Below are positions 1 to 8,335 of a stretch of 44,687 nt of DNA, piece after piece; the stretch's first letter is position 1; the number at the start of each line of letters is the position of its first letter. Source of the DNA: a virus; the IMG/VR virus record IMGVR_UViG_3300010331_000020, positions 1 through 44,687 of that record; one strand, written 5' to 3'. Under the pieces are notes generated by a model, which was not told the origin of the DNA, searched no databases, and saw only the letters and a list, made by a program, of their open reading frames with translations. Position numbers and translations under genes: made by a program.

Positions 1-12
1 AGACTGTAAATT

Positions 13-56
13 TTCAATAGGTTCTCCGGTGGCTTCTATGGCAAGGGTTCTTAACT
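13..56 (+). repeat. Left copy of 44-bp terminal direct repeat
   Basis: This copy matches positions 44644-44687 at 39 of 44 bases in the same orientation and shares the core GGTTCTCCGGTGGC. The window ends exactly at the last base of the other copy. If the ends join, the two copies become a tandem pair about 55 bp apart, upstream of the terminase genes. A packaging-site role is inference. Confidence 0.75.
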
Positions 57-90
57 CGCATTTGTTCGTTAGTTACAAATTTTAAAAAAG

Positions 91-174
91 TGTCGCATAG
101 GTCAAACCCCTGATAAATATACCTTATATTCCAGTATGCGACAAAGTGCGACAAAATAAATATAAGTGTCGCAC
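91..174. repeat. Cluster of four TGTCGCA/TGCGACA sites
   Basis: TGTCGCA lies at 91-97 and 167-173, and its complement TGCGACA at 137-143 and 147-153. The two complement copies are direct repeats exactly 10 bp apart. GTGCGACA (146-153) and TGTCGCAC (167-174) form a perfect 8-bp inverted repeat. The cluster lies in the gene-free stretch before the first late gene and the terminase, so it could be bound by the small terminase or by a late regulator. Confidence 0.6.
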
Positions 175-189
175 CCTCTAAATAATTCC

Positions 190-204
190 GTATAATATAG
201 AAAA
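190..204 (+). promoter_or_regulatory. GTATAAT-type motif, copy 1
   Basis: GTATAATATAGAAAA is identical over 15 bases to the motif at 3517-3531. It sits 15 bases before the start codon of the gene at 219. Five more intergenic copies precede other genes. It could be a phage promoter core or a leader element. Confidence 0.45.
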
Positions 205-218
205 TCAAAATAATCATC

Positions 219-383
219 ATGAATACAGAATCGTCTAAGAAAATATTCACCGCCTTTATTTTGTTGGTTTTGGTTTGGGTGTCGATTACATGTATGATAC
301 AAACCTTTAAAAATCCTGAGCTAACACAAACCGAATTGTTTTTAAGAATTCCAAAATCAGCATTATTAAACTTTGCAAATTAA
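219..383 (+). CDS. Small single-span membrane protein (54 aa)
   Basis: I do not recognise this family. The peptide starts MNTESSKK and has one hydrophobic segment (about residues 9-27, rich in Ile, Leu, Val and Trp), so an inner-membrane location is likely. It follows the GTATAATATAGAAAA motif and precedes a second membrane protein and the terminase genes. An ATG start with an A-rich upstream region and the motif support it as a real gene. No function is assigned. Confidence 0.5.
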   Translation: MNTESSKKIFTAFILLVLVWVSITCMIQTFKNPELTQTELFLRIPKSALLNFAN

Positions 384-387
384 AACC

Positions 388-690
388 ATGAAAGAATTTA
401 TTATGCACCTTTTTAGTTTTGAATATTTCCTTTGGCTTTCTGCCGTTTGCTTTTGGATGCAATTGTCCTTTTTAGTATTTGGTCTACTGTGGACTCCTGT
501 CAAAAACTTCTTTTCGTGGATTGATCACTTTTACTGGGCATTAGCATGGGCGTGGTATCCGATTGAAAAAATTAAAGAGAGACACCCTGTCATGCTTAAA
601 AATGTTCAGGAGTGCAGTAGTTCAGAAGATATAATGAGATCATTCAAGTATAAATTTGTTGTTTGGGTTTGCGAAAGGAGATTAAAATGA
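388..690 (+). CDS. Hypothetical membrane protein upstream of terminase (100 aa)
   Basis: The family is not recognised. The ATG at 388 (MKEFIMHLF) is preferred over an in-frame TTG at 373 that overlaps the upstream gene. The N-terminal 60 residues are very rich in Trp, Phe and Leu and look like one or two membrane segments; the C-terminal third is charged. Its stop overlaps the start of the terminase small subunit (ATGA), so the two are probably translationally coupled. Confidence 0.6.
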   Translation: MKEFIMHLFSFEYFLWLSAVCFWMQLSFLVFGLLWTPVKNFFSWIDHFYWALAWAWYPIEKIKERHPVMLKNVQECSSSEDIMRSFKYKFVVWVCERRLK

Positions 691-1250
691 CAACCGACCT
701 AATATCTCAACGTGAATTTGCAAAGCGTATCGGAGTCGATGAAAGAAAAGTAAGATACTTCATAGGCAAAGGAAAGCTTTCCAAGTGCGTCAAGTACGAT
801 GAAAAAGGAAAGCCTCAAATTTCTTATGCCATAGGAATAGAAGAAGCCGAAAGTGTTGGATTGATAAAAGTAAAATCAACAAAGCCGGTAAAAGCGGTTA
901 AGCCTGCAAAAGTTGAAAGCAAAGATGAACCTGTTTTGGAATTTGCGGACGGCTCAAATTTACCTTACAACGAAGCAATCCGAAAGAAAGAAAACTACAT
1001 TGCTAAACTGAAAGAACTTGAATTTAAAAAACTCGAAGGTGAATTAGTGGTTCGCGAAATTGTATTCTCTCAATTATTTGATTTCCACAAACTGATTAAA
1101 AATAATCTTCTGGCAATTCCCGATCGGATAACGGATGATCTTATGGCGCTGACAGACCGAAACGAATTCTATAAACTTCTGTATGATTCGATAGCCAACG
1201 AACTCGAGTTTTTGAGCGATGTTAATAATGTAAATCTGAAAGATGATTGA
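687..1250 (+). CDS. Terminase small subunit (Nu1-like)
   Basis: This is the probable DNA-recognition subunit of the packaging enzyme. Residues 7-35 (QREFAKRIGVDERKVRYF) look like a winged helix-turn-helix of the Nu1 type, followed by a Lys-rich linker with KPVKAVKPAK-type repeats and a helical C-terminal half suited to binding the large subunit. The ATG at 687 has one of the few Shine-Dalgarno-like sequences here (AAGGAG), which decides the start over an upstream TTG. It overlaps the large-subunit gene by 8 bp. The identification leans on position next to a GpA-type large subunit. Confidence 0.75.
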   Translation: MTTDLISQREFAKRIGVDERKVRYFIGKGKLSKCVKYDEKGKPQISYAIGIEEAESVGLIKVKSTKPVKAVKPAKVESKDEPVLEFADGSNLPYNEAIRKKENYIAKLKELEFKKLEGELVVREIVFSQLFDFHKLIKNNLLAIPDRITDDLMALTDRNEFYKLLYDSIANELEFLSDVNNVNLKDD

Positions 1251-3093
1251 AATCTTAGGTGCGATAAGTTCATTAAAACCTGAACCTCGATTGCTTGTTT
1301 CTGAGTGGGCCGATCAAAATAGAATCCTTTCTTCCAGTTCGGCAAGCGAACCAGGCAAATGGCGAACATCACGCACTCCGTATTTGAAAAAAGTAATGGA
1401 TTGCCTTTCTGTTTATTCCAGTTACAAAAAAGTAGTTGTAATGAAAGGCGCTCAGTTGGGATTCACAGAGGCGGGTAATAATTGGATCGGTTATATTATC
1501 GACAATTCACCGGCGCCAACGTTGATGGTTCAACCTACCGACTCAACAATGAAACGTAATTCAAAGATGCGAATTGCGCCAATGATTGAAGCCTCTCCAT
1601 CCCTCAGAACGAAAGTTTCATTAGCCAAAAGTCGAAGCGGTGAAAATACCATCGAACAGAAAAACTTCCCGGGTGGGATCTTGCTCATGGCCGGCGCAAA
1701 TAGTCCAGTTGGTTTGCGATCTGTTCCAATCAAAAATTTATTCCTGGATGAAACCGATGGTTATCCTGGCAACCTTGACGGCGAAGGAAGCCCAATTGAT
1801 TTGGCCACGGCCAGAACCAGAACCTTTGCAAAAAAGAAAATCTTTATCATTTCGACTCCGACAATTGCCGGAAGTTCAGTTATTGAATCTGAATTTCTAC
1901 AAACAGATCAAAACTATTTTGAAGTTCCTTGTCCTTTTTGCGGTGGTACGCAAAGATTAATTTTTGAACAATTAACCTGGGAGCCTCAGAAATACGAAAC
2001 TGTAAAATATAAATGTATTCACTGCAACGAACTGATTTCAGAAAGTTCAAAGCCGACTATCCTACCTTTAGGCGAATGGATTCCTTCCGTCGCGGGCAAT
2101 GTAAACAGTGAAGTTATCGGCTTTCACTTAAACTCGCTCTATTCGCCTTATGGGTGGTATAGTTGGGCAGAAGTGGCAAAGGATTATGACGCCGCTTTAA
2201 AGAATCCCATCAAGATGGTGACGTTTACCAATACTGTATTGGGCGAAACGTGGGCGGAAGAAAGCGAAGCCCCTGCATGGGAAAACATTTACAATCGAAG
2301 GGAGGAATACAAAATCAATACCATCCCGAATAAGGTATGTTTTCTCACGTGTGGCGTAGATATTCAAAAGGATCGTATAGAATTGGAGGTTGTTGGATGG
2401 TGTTCAGATAAGCAAAGTTACTCTATCGACTATCGGGTGTTGCTTGGCGCCACTGCACTACCTGATGTGTGGCAATTACTCGCTGATGTGATCAACGAAA
2501 CTTGGACGCGCGATGATGGTTTAGAAATGAATATCAGGTTAACCGCCGTCGACTCAGGATTCAATACCACTGAAGTCTATGATTTCGTTCGTAAATTTCC
2601 GGTGACAAAAGTAATTGCAATCAAAGGAAGCGACAGTTTAGGAATGGCAGTTGCACCGCCGAAAACAATTGACCTGTCACGATCAGGAAAGAAAATAGGA
2701 AAGGTTAAGATTTGGCAAGTAGGATCATCGTACTTGAAAAGGGAGCTGTATAGTTGGCTTGGAATTGAGAAAGGTGACAAAGAAGGCCATCCGTGTTACT
2801 GCCATTTCCCTCAGCACAATGAGAATTTCTTCAAGGGTTTAACCGCTGAGGATTGGATACCTGCCAAAAAGCAATGGAAGAAACGATTTGAACGGAACGA
2901 GCCTTTAGATTGTCGGAATTATGCCCGTGCCGCCTCTGTTATTGTGGGGTTAGATAGGCTTAAACCGTTTCAAATCGAGGCGTTAAGCGGTTCAGTTTAC
3001 CGCAAAAAAGCAGAAAACACCGCCACAACAAAGCCAAAAAGAGAAAGTATTTGGGGCGAAAGAGGCAAAAGCAAAAGAGAAAGTATTTGGTAA
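1243..3093 (+). CDS. Terminase large subunit, lambda GpA family
   Basis: This is the ATPase-nuclease that cuts and translocates phage DNA into the prohead. The 616-residue product has the GpA-type P-loop variant (VVVMKGAQLGFTE, residues 64-76), a Walker B acidic pair (LFLDETDGYP, Asp169-Glu170), a Cys4 zinc-ribbon-like insert (CPFC at 230-233, CIHC at 258-261) and nuclease-domain acidic motifs (CGVDIQKD near 371-378; AVDSGFNT near 430). Length is normal for the family. GpA terminases normally work at cos sites, which suits a packaging site in the gene-free DNA upstream. The C-terminus carries a short duplicated RESIWG sequence. Confidence 0.95.
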   Translation: MIEILGAISSLKPEPRLLVSEWADQNRILSSSSASEPGKWRTSRTPYLKKVMDCLSVYSSYKKVVVMKGAQLGFTEAGNNWIGYIIDNSPAPTLMVQPTDSTMKRNSKMRIAPMIEASPSLRTKVSLAKSRSGENTIEQKNFPGGILLMAGANSPVGLRSVPIKNLFLDETDGYPGNLDGEGSPIDLATARTRTFAKKKIFIISTPTIAGSSVIESEFLQTDQNYFEVPCPFCGGTQRLIFEQLTWEPQKYETVKYKCIHCNELISESSKPTILPLGEWIPSVAGNVNSEVIGFHLNSLYSPYGWYSWAEVAKDYDAALKNPIKMVTFTNTVLGETWAEESEAPAWENIYNRREEYKINTIPNKVCFLTCGVDIQKDRIELEVVGWCSDKQSYSIDYRVLLGATALPDVWQLLADVINETWTRDDGLEMNIRLTAVDSGFNTTEVYDFVRKFPVTKVIAIKGSDSLGMAVAPPKTIDLSRSGKKIGKVKIWQVGSSYLKRELYSWLGIEKGDKEGHPCYCHFPQHNENFFKGLTAEDWIPAKKQWKKRFERNEPLDCRNYARAASVIVGLDRLKPFQIEALSGSVYRKKAENTATTKPKRESIWGERGKSKRESIW

Positions 3094-3114
3094 AAATAAT
3101 TTAAAATTAAAGCT

Positions 3115-3405
3115 ATGAAAAAGTTAATCGAATTTTACAAAGGTAGAATTGCCGTGTATCGTTATATGATAGATGGAGTTATACCAAAGGATAATTTGGA
3201 AAGCGTCATAAAACACGAGAGGACGCGCGAGAAAATTAATTGTTATGAGCAGTTTGTTTCCGAACTTGAAAAGATCGAAAAGGCAAACGAACCATGTAAA
3301 CGATTAGGCGCAACGACCTGCATACACTTCGCAAATAACGACACTGGTTGTTTTAATTGCCATGAACACTACACTCAAATTGGGGTTAAAGATGTCATCA
3401 TATAA
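3115..3405 (+). CDS. Hypothetical Cys/His-containing protein (96 aa)
   Basis: The family is not recognised. The N-terminal two thirds is a charged helical region; the C-terminus has Cys and His residues (TTCIHFANNDTGCFNCHEHY) that could bind a metal. It lies 21 bp after the terminase gene and is followed at once by a strong terminator hairpin, so it is probably the last gene of the terminase transcript. Confidence 0.65.
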   Translation: MKKLIEFYKGRIAVYRYMIDGVIPKDNLESVIKHERTREKINCYEQFVSELEKIEKANEPCKRLGATTCIHFANNDTGCFNCHEHYTQIGVKDVII

Positions 3406-3415
3406 ATTTATTTTA

Positions 3416-3449
3416 AAAACCCGGTCACTAAAAATGATCGGGTTTTTTT
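3416..3449 (+). terminator. Rho-independent terminator after the terminase operon
   Basis: AAACCCGGTC and GATCGGGTTT form a roughly 10-bp stem with one mismatch around a 9-base loop, followed by a T run. It lies just after the stop codon at 3405 and before the GTATAAT motif that precedes gpW. Confidence 0.85.
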
Positions 3450-3516
3450 GTGCCTTAAAGTTTTATTTTCATAAGCGGAATAGTTTACAGATGTATTGCA
3501 ATTGCCAAATGTATTT

Positions 3517-3531
3517 GTATAATATAGAAAA
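3517..3531 (+). promoter_or_regulatory. GTATAAT-type motif, copy 2
   Basis: This copy is identical over 15 bases to copy 1 at 190-204. It lies between the terminator at 3416-3449 and the gpW start at 3541, which is where a new head-gene transcript would have to begin. Confidence 0.5.
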
Positions 3532-3540
3532 ATATTGATA

Positions 3541-3756
3541 ATGGCTTTCACAATCGAACAATACAACGCTATTTCAGACGCCTACGCATTAGGAGCTACA
3601 ACCGTAACATACGGGGACAAGACTGTAGCTTATAGGAGCTTAGACGACATGAACCGTATTATTGCAAAAATTGAAGCTGAATTATCAATAAAGGTTGCAC
3701 CTGCCCGTCGTAGATACGCGCAGCATTCTAAAGGTCTTTATCCTACCGACTTATGA
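3541..3756 (+). CDS. gpW-like head-tail joining protein
   Basis: This 71-residue protein resembles lambda gpW, which plugs the portal after packaging and helps tail attachment. The pattern MAFTIEQYNAI..ALGATTVTYGDKTVAYRSLDDM is typical: a helix, a beta hairpin, a helix, then a basic tail. The ATG at 3541 is preferred over an upstream TTG at 3535. The gene lies directly between terminase and portal, as in lambda, and overlaps the portal start (ATGA). Confidence 0.85.
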   Translation: MAFTIEQYNAISDAYALGATTVTYGDKTVAYRSLDDMNRIIAKIEAELSIKVAPARRRYAQHSKGLYPTDL

Positions 3757-5210
3757 ACTTTATAGACAAAACAATAGCATACATAAACCCAAAGGCCGGA
3801 TTAAACCGCCAGATCACACGGGAAAAGCTACGCTCTTATGAGTCTGCCTCACACGGACGCCGGACAAAGATGTTTGATCAGGCTCAAAGTTCAGGCGCCA
3901 ATCTTGAAATTTCACAGGCGTTAACAACCCTAAGAGATCGAAGCCGTTCATTTGTTAGGAATAATGGTTGGGCGAAACGTGCAGTTCAGGCCATAACTCG
4001 TAATGTAGTAGGCGAAGGAATTAGACCGGCGCCAATTGGAAGCAAACCACAAATCAAAAAAGTAAAAGCGCTTTGGAAAACATGGGCAGAATCAACTGAA
4101 TGTGATTACTTTGGAAAGAATACATTTTACGGTTTACAGGCTCAAATAATGCATGGTATCGCTGAAGGTGGTGACATTATTGTCATTAAAAGGCGTGTTA
4201 AACCAACTGCAAACAATCCCATCCCGATCAAATTACAACTATTGGAAGGTGATCAGCTCGATCATTTCAAAGATTATTCTGAATATGACAACGGTTCATA
4301 TTGCAGAATGGGTGTGCAGTTCAGTAAATCAGGGCTTTTAGAGGGTTATTGGATATTTGAAACCCATCCGACTGATGGAACGGGCTTTTATAATCAAACA
4401 AATTCTGAATTCATAAGCAAAGATGACTGTATTCATGTTTATGAACTTTTAAGAATTGGCCAGGTTCGGGGCATCCCGATGGGAGTTTCAGCGTTCATCA
4501 AACTTGGTGACTTTTCCGATTATGAAGATGCTCAATTGCTACGTCAAAAAATAGCCGCCTGTTACGTTGCCTTTGTCAAAGGTGACGATACTGAACGAAA
4601 AGATACAGATGATAGGGTTGAAGCTATTGAGCCGGGAGCCATTGAATACCTGAAAAGCAACGAAGAAGTTACATTTGGCACACCGCCCGCCGCTGAAGGT
4701 TATGCAGAATACACAAAAAAGATACTTCAGGGAATTGCAGCCGCTTATGGGATTACCTATGAGACGTTAACCATGGATTATTCAAATGTAAATTTCTCAT
4801 CCGGAAGAATGGCGAAGATTGACATTTCCGGCAATTTCAGGGCGTTACAGTATAATATGCTTGTTCCGCAATTGTGTGTACCTGTTTGGAATTGGTTTAT
4901 GGAAGGCGCAATTATAGCAGGCGCAATGACAACCAGGATTCAATGTTCCTGTACAGATTGGACGGCTCCACGTGTTCAGATGTTGGACCCTACAAAGGAA
5001 ACCGCCGCACGCGTACTTGGTATTCAGGCCGGATTAACAACATTATCTGAATGTTTGCGCGAAGATGGAAGAGATCCAGACGATGTGTTTGAAGAATTGG
5101 CCAGCGACAAATTGAAACTTGATGCTTTGGGAATTACCCTCAGCTCAATCGTATTGCCTGAAATTATTGACGAACCTCAAAATAATCAAAATGTCAACAA
5201 AGGAAATTAA
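3753..5210 (+). CDS. Portal protein, lambda gpB family
   Basis: This protein forms the ring at the capsid vertex through which DNA enters and leaves. The 485-residue product shows lambda-portal features: an N-terminal SxGRRTKMFDQAQSSGANLEI region, the RDRSRSFVRNNGWAKRAVQAI segment, AAAYGITYETLTMDYSNVNFSSGRM near the C-terminal third, and a conserved final region with SLSE-like TLSECLREDGRDPDDVFEE. It overlaps gpW by 4 bp and the protease-capsid gene by 20 bp, so the head genes are tightly coupled. Confidence 0.95.
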   Translation: MNFIDKTIAYINPKAGLNRQITREKLRSYESASHGRRTKMFDQAQSSGANLEISQALTTLRDRSRSFVRNNGWAKRAVQAITRNVVGEGIRPAPIGSKPQIKKVKALWKTWAESTECDYFGKNTFYGLQAQIMHGIAEGGDIIVIKRRVKPTANNPIPIKLQLLEGDQLDHFKDYSEYDNGSYCRMGVQFSKSGLLEGYWIFETHPTDGTGFYNQTNSEFISKDDCIHVYELLRIGQVRGIPMGVSAFIKLGDFSDYEDAQLLRQKIAACYVAFVKGDDTERKDTDDRVEAIEPGAIEYLKSNEEVTFGTPPAAEGYAEYTKKILQGIAAAYGITYETLTMDYSNVNFSSGRMAKIDISGNFRALQYNMLVPQLCVPVWNWFMEGAIIAGAMTTRIQCSCTDWTAPRVQMLDPTKETAARVLGIQAGLTTLSECLREDGRDPDDVFEELASDKLKLDALGITLSSIVLPEIIDEPQNNQNVNKGN

Positions 5211-7131
5211 AATTGAAACAAGCCACGTCCGGGCATTGGTTGACAAATCAACCTACGATAAAGCCGCCGGAACGTTTGATGTGATTTTTGCCACGGAAAC
5301 GCCGGTCAATGCCTTTCAATGGGAGTTGGGAGATTACAAAGAAATCCTTTCGTGTGATGCTAAAAATGTCAGAAAAGACCGCGAATCAGTGCCTTTGTTT
5401 GATTGCCATTACCCACGAAATGCAATGTCGCAGCTTGGAGTTTGCGAAAACATACGCTTTGAAAAAGGTCAGGGAATTGCCACGGTTCGACTTGGCGCCA
5501 GAGCGGACGAAGCATTAAAGGCAGATATTGAAAGCGGTGTTATTTCGGGAATTTCCGCAGGATATCGGGTTTACGGCTACAAGCAGGAAGGCGAAATCAA
5601 GGTAGGCTCAACCGAAAAACCCACTTATCGCGCTGTTGATTGGGAAGTAACTGAAATTTCCCTTGCACCTGTTCAGGCCGATCCTAGAAGTAAAATAAGA
5701 AGTCAGGGGACTGACGATTTGCATACAGTAATAATTAACAATAATTTAAAATCCAATCAAATGGCAGAAGAAACCGTTAGCGTGGATGCAACTCGGGAAC
5801 AGAAACCCGATACCAAACCACAGGCAGTCGTTGTAGACATCGCCCAAATCAGAGAGGAAGCAAACAAAGCGGTTAAAACCCGTATTGATGCTATCCTTTT
5901 ATCAACCAGAGCCGCCAAATTGACGGACACAGAAGCCATTGAATACATCAACGGCACAGAATCAATTGAGGCTATTCGCCAATTGGTTATTGACAAATTT
6001 GTAAAGGCCGAACCGATGAACACAAAATCTGATCATTCCGTAGTTGTTGGCAAGGAAGCGATTGACAAAAAAAGGGAATTGGCTGAAAATGCAATGCTAA
6101 ACCGTATTGACGCTGTGGCCTTCCCGTTGATTGATGGCGCTCGCGAATATCGTGGCTTGCGTGTTGACCAAATTACAAGGACATTGCTCGAAGAGCGTGG
6201 TACCAGAACTCACATGATGAGTAATGAAACCATTGCCGATTTGGTTTTCTCAGGTCAGCGCGAAATGAGTACAGGCGATTTCCCTCTTTTGCTTGAAAAT
6301 GTCATGAACAAAACCCTTCGTGGCGAGTATCAGTATGCGCCTGAGTTTTTCAAGTTGATTGCAAAACAAACCTCTGTAAATGACTTCAAGGTCAAAAGCA
6401 TGTACCAGATCGAATCTTCCAATGGCATGAAAAAGATGGCGGACGGCGAAGAGATCAATTTTGGATCAATGAGCGAAGCAAAACAGACAATTAAGGTTGA
6501 AAGTTTTGGTGAAGGCTTGAAATTCACGCGCCGCATGTTCATCAATGATGACCTTTCAGCGTTCAGTGCAATTCCTTCTAAATTCGTTTTGGACTGGGAA
6601 ACCACACAGGCGGATATGGTTTGGGGCATGATTACCGGAAATGTTGTTATGGATGATACAAAAGCGCTGTTCCATGCGGATCATAAAAACCTTTTAACAG
6701 GTGCAGGATCTGCATTAGGTGACGCTGGTTTAACCGCCGCTTTAAAAGCGTTCAAATTCCAGACCTCAATTGATGGCAAACGCAAAATCCGTGTAACTCC
6801 AAAATACTTGATCGTTTCTCCGGATCTTGAAGTTGCCGCACGCAAACTGTTGTATGTTGGTGTTTCTCCAACTCAATCGTCTGAAGTAAATGTTTGGGCC
6901 GGATCTTATACTCTTATTGTTGAGCCTCGCTTAGCTGGTAATACCTGGTATTTGGCCGCTGATCCTAATTCAATTGATGGATTGTATTACGCTTACCTTA
7001 ACGGTAATTCAGGACTTCGCTCAAGTCGTAACGACAACTTTAAAACCGATTCTATCGACTTCATGGTTCGTGGTGAATTTGGTGTTGCTGCGATTGATTA
7101 CCGTGGATGGCAGAAAAACGTAGGAGCATAA
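5191..7131 (+). CDS. Fused prohead protease and major capsid protein
   Basis: One 646-residue reading frame contains a maturation protease followed by the capsid shell protein. Residues 1-190 match HK97-type prohead serine proteases, with a likely catalytic His73 (FDCHYPRNAMSQ) and Ser122 (SGVISGISAGYRV). Residues about 215-300 are charged and helical, suiting an internal scaffold region. The rest is a capsid protein (RGLRVDQITRTLLEERG; FTRRMFINDDLSAF; HADHKNLL; FMVRGEFGVAAIDYRGW). The start MSTKEIK at 5191 is chosen because upstream in-frame codons lie inside the portal gene. A terminator-like hairpin follows. Confidence 0.93.
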   Translation: MSTKEIKIETSHVRALVDKSTYDKAAGTFDVIFATETPVNAFQWELGDYKEILSCDAKNVRKDRESVPLFDCHYPRNAMSQLGVCENIRFEKGQGIATVRLGARADEALKADIESGVISGISAGYRVYGYKQEGEIKVGSTEKPTYRAVDWEVTEISLAPVQADPRSKIRSQGTDDLHTVIINNNLKSNQMAEETVSVDATREQKPDTKPQAVVVDIAQIREEANKAVKTRIDAILLSTRAAKLTDTEAIEYINGTESIEAIRQLVIDKFVKAEPMNTKSDHSVVVGKEAIDKKRELAENAMLNRIDAVAFPLIDGAREYRGLRVDQITRTLLEERGTRTHMMSNETIADLVFSGQREMSTGDFPLLLENVMNKTLRGEYQYAPEFFKLIAKQTSVNDFKVKSMYQIESSNGMKKMADGEEINFGSMSEAKQTIKVESFGEGLKFTRRMFINDDLSAFSAIPSKFVLDWETTQADMVWGMITGNVVMDDTKALFHADHKNLLTGAGSALGDAGLTAALKAFKFQTSIDGKRKIRVTPKYLIVSPDLEVAARKLLYVGVSPTQSSEVNVWAGSYTLIVEPRLAGNTWYLAADPNSIDGLYYAYLNGNSGLRSSRNDNFKTDSIDFMVRGEFGVAAIDYRGWQKNVGA

Positions 7132-7137
7132 TTTTTA

Positions 7138-7168
7138 CGGGGGTGGTTCACTCCATCCCCTTTAATTT
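7138..7168 (+). terminator. Terminator-like hairpin after the capsid gene
   Basis: GGGGGTGG and CCATCCCC pair around TTCACT and are followed by TTTAATTTTA. The hairpin lies in the 58-bp gap between the capsid and decoration genes and could be partial, setting the ratio of capsid to downstream transcripts. Confidence 0.6.
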
Positions 7169-7189
7169 TAATCACAAAATATTTTTGAT

Positions 7190-7513
7190 ATGAAAAATTA
7201 CATTTGTTCAGGTGAAAGAATGCCGATCGTTGCCCCTGTCGGGGGTGTCGTTTCTGGCAGTGCTTATTTGGTGGGCGCAAAGGTTTGCATTGCATTCGAT
7301 ACCGCCGCCGCCGGTGTAACCGTTGTAGTGTTTACAGAGGGAGTTTTTGAAGTTCCGAAAGCCGCCGTTGCTATCGCTCAGGGCGCCCTTGTTTATTGGG
7401 ATGACGTGGCAAAGAAATTTACAACCGTAGCCGGGGGTAATACTCTTTGTGGTTATGCTTTCACTGCCGCCGCCGCCGGTGATGTTACTTTTCAAGTCTT
7501 AATACAAGATTAA
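7190..7513 (+). CDS. DUF2190-type capsid decoration protein
   Basis: This 107-residue, Ala/Gly/Val-rich, nearly all-beta protein matches the DUF2190 pattern: GERMPIVAPVGGVVSGSAYLVG at the N-terminus, a central VYWDDVAKKFTTVAGGNTLCGYA and a C-terminal beta strand. Members sit next to capsid genes and are thought to decorate or stabilise the shell, like lambda gpD. It directly follows the capsid gene. Confidence 0.85.
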   Translation: MKNYICSGERMPIVAPVGGVVSGSAYLVGAKVCIAFDTAAAGVTVVVFTEGVFEVPKAAVAIAQGALVYWDDVAKKFTTVAGGNTLCGYAFTAAAAGDVTFQVLIQD

Positions 7514-7516
7514 GTC

Positions 7517-7864
7517 ATGGCACTATTTGACAGCATCCAGAAAGCAACATTCAAGACAGCCCAGTCGTTGTTTGGAGATCTACTTTCATGGGTGCCGTCA
7601 AATAATCCAATTCAACAAACCGCGTTAGTTCTTTACAGTTCACCTGAAGCGAAACAACAACTTGGAGACGCTGATAAATACGAATATTCACCTTTTAAAT
7701 ATTCATTTGAGTATTTCGAAGATCAATTAATAGGTCTTAAATTATCGGTTGACGCCGGAGGTGTTGAGGTTGTGACGGTAAAAGGAATTACCCTTTGCGT
7801 TATTGAGGTTACTTTGAAAAATGATGGTAAAACGTGCGTAGCTTACTGTAATCAATATGAATAA
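7517..7864 (+). CDS. Head-tail attachment protein (gpFII-like)
   Basis: This 115-residue protein lies between the decoration protein and a gp37-like tail terminator, where lambda FII-type connectors are found. The N-terminal helix (MALFDSIQKATFKTAQSLFGDLLSWVP) and following beta-rich region suit a small connector ring protein. It overlaps the next gene by 8 bp. The family assignment is mostly positional. Confidence 0.55.
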   Translation: MALFDSIQKATFKTAQSLFGDLLSWVPSNNPIQQTALVLYSSPEAKQQLGDADKYEYSPFKYSFEYFEDQLIGLKLSVDAGGVEVVTVKGITLCVIEVTLKNDGKTCVAYCNQYE

Positions 7865-8321
7865 GTACGAAAAATTAGAATCTGATTTAGTGGCGCTGTT
7901 ATCCGGTCAGGTTTTTGACGTTAAACCACTACCGGAAACCGAAACAGAATATAGACCGCAAAGCCCTAAGGGAATGGTTTATGTTGCTTATGATAGTTCT
8001 GATTTCAGCGATACAGAAACCCTTTCAAAAGTTGTTCAGGATGAAAAGATAAAGTTTTCTTTTGAAATTCATTCAAAAACTCGCAGAGGCGAAAAAGGCA
8101 CCCTTTCAATTTTCGAAACAATCAGATTGAAGATTGTAGGATTGAAACTTTTAGGCTATGATCGAATGTCTTTAGTTCAGGCAACATCATTGCAGGGTTC
8201 AGGCGGCAATCATTGGGTTTATTACGCTCAATTCACGACAAATACAAAAATTTCAGATGTACAACCAGATCCAGACTCAGAGGGTAATTTATTGAAACAA
8301 GCAGATTTTATTAACCAATAA
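7857..8321 (+). CDS. Gp37/DUF1834-like tail terminator protein
   Basis: The 154-residue product resembles Mu gp37 (DUF1834) proteins: KYEKLESDLVALLSG at the start, a central VQDEKIKFSFEIHSKTRRGEKG strand pair and a helix followed by YYAQFTTNTKIS. In contractile phages this gene lies just before the sheath gene, as here, and the product is thought to cap the tail tube at the head end. Confidence 0.7.
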   Translation: MNKYEKLESDLVALLSGQVFDVKPLPETETEYRPQSPKGMVYVAYDSSDFSDTETLSKVVQDEKIKFSFEIHSKTRRGEKGTLSIFETIRLKIVGLKLLGYDRMSLVQATSLQGSGGNHWVYYAQFTTNTKISDVQPDPDSEGNLLKQADFINQ

Positions 8322-8335
8322 AAAACATTGAAAAT

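Noticed and set aside
5119-5190. Upstream extension of the protease-capsid start
   Set aside because: The extension lies wholly inside the portal gene; MSTKEIK at 5191 has the usual A-rich start context and a short overlap.
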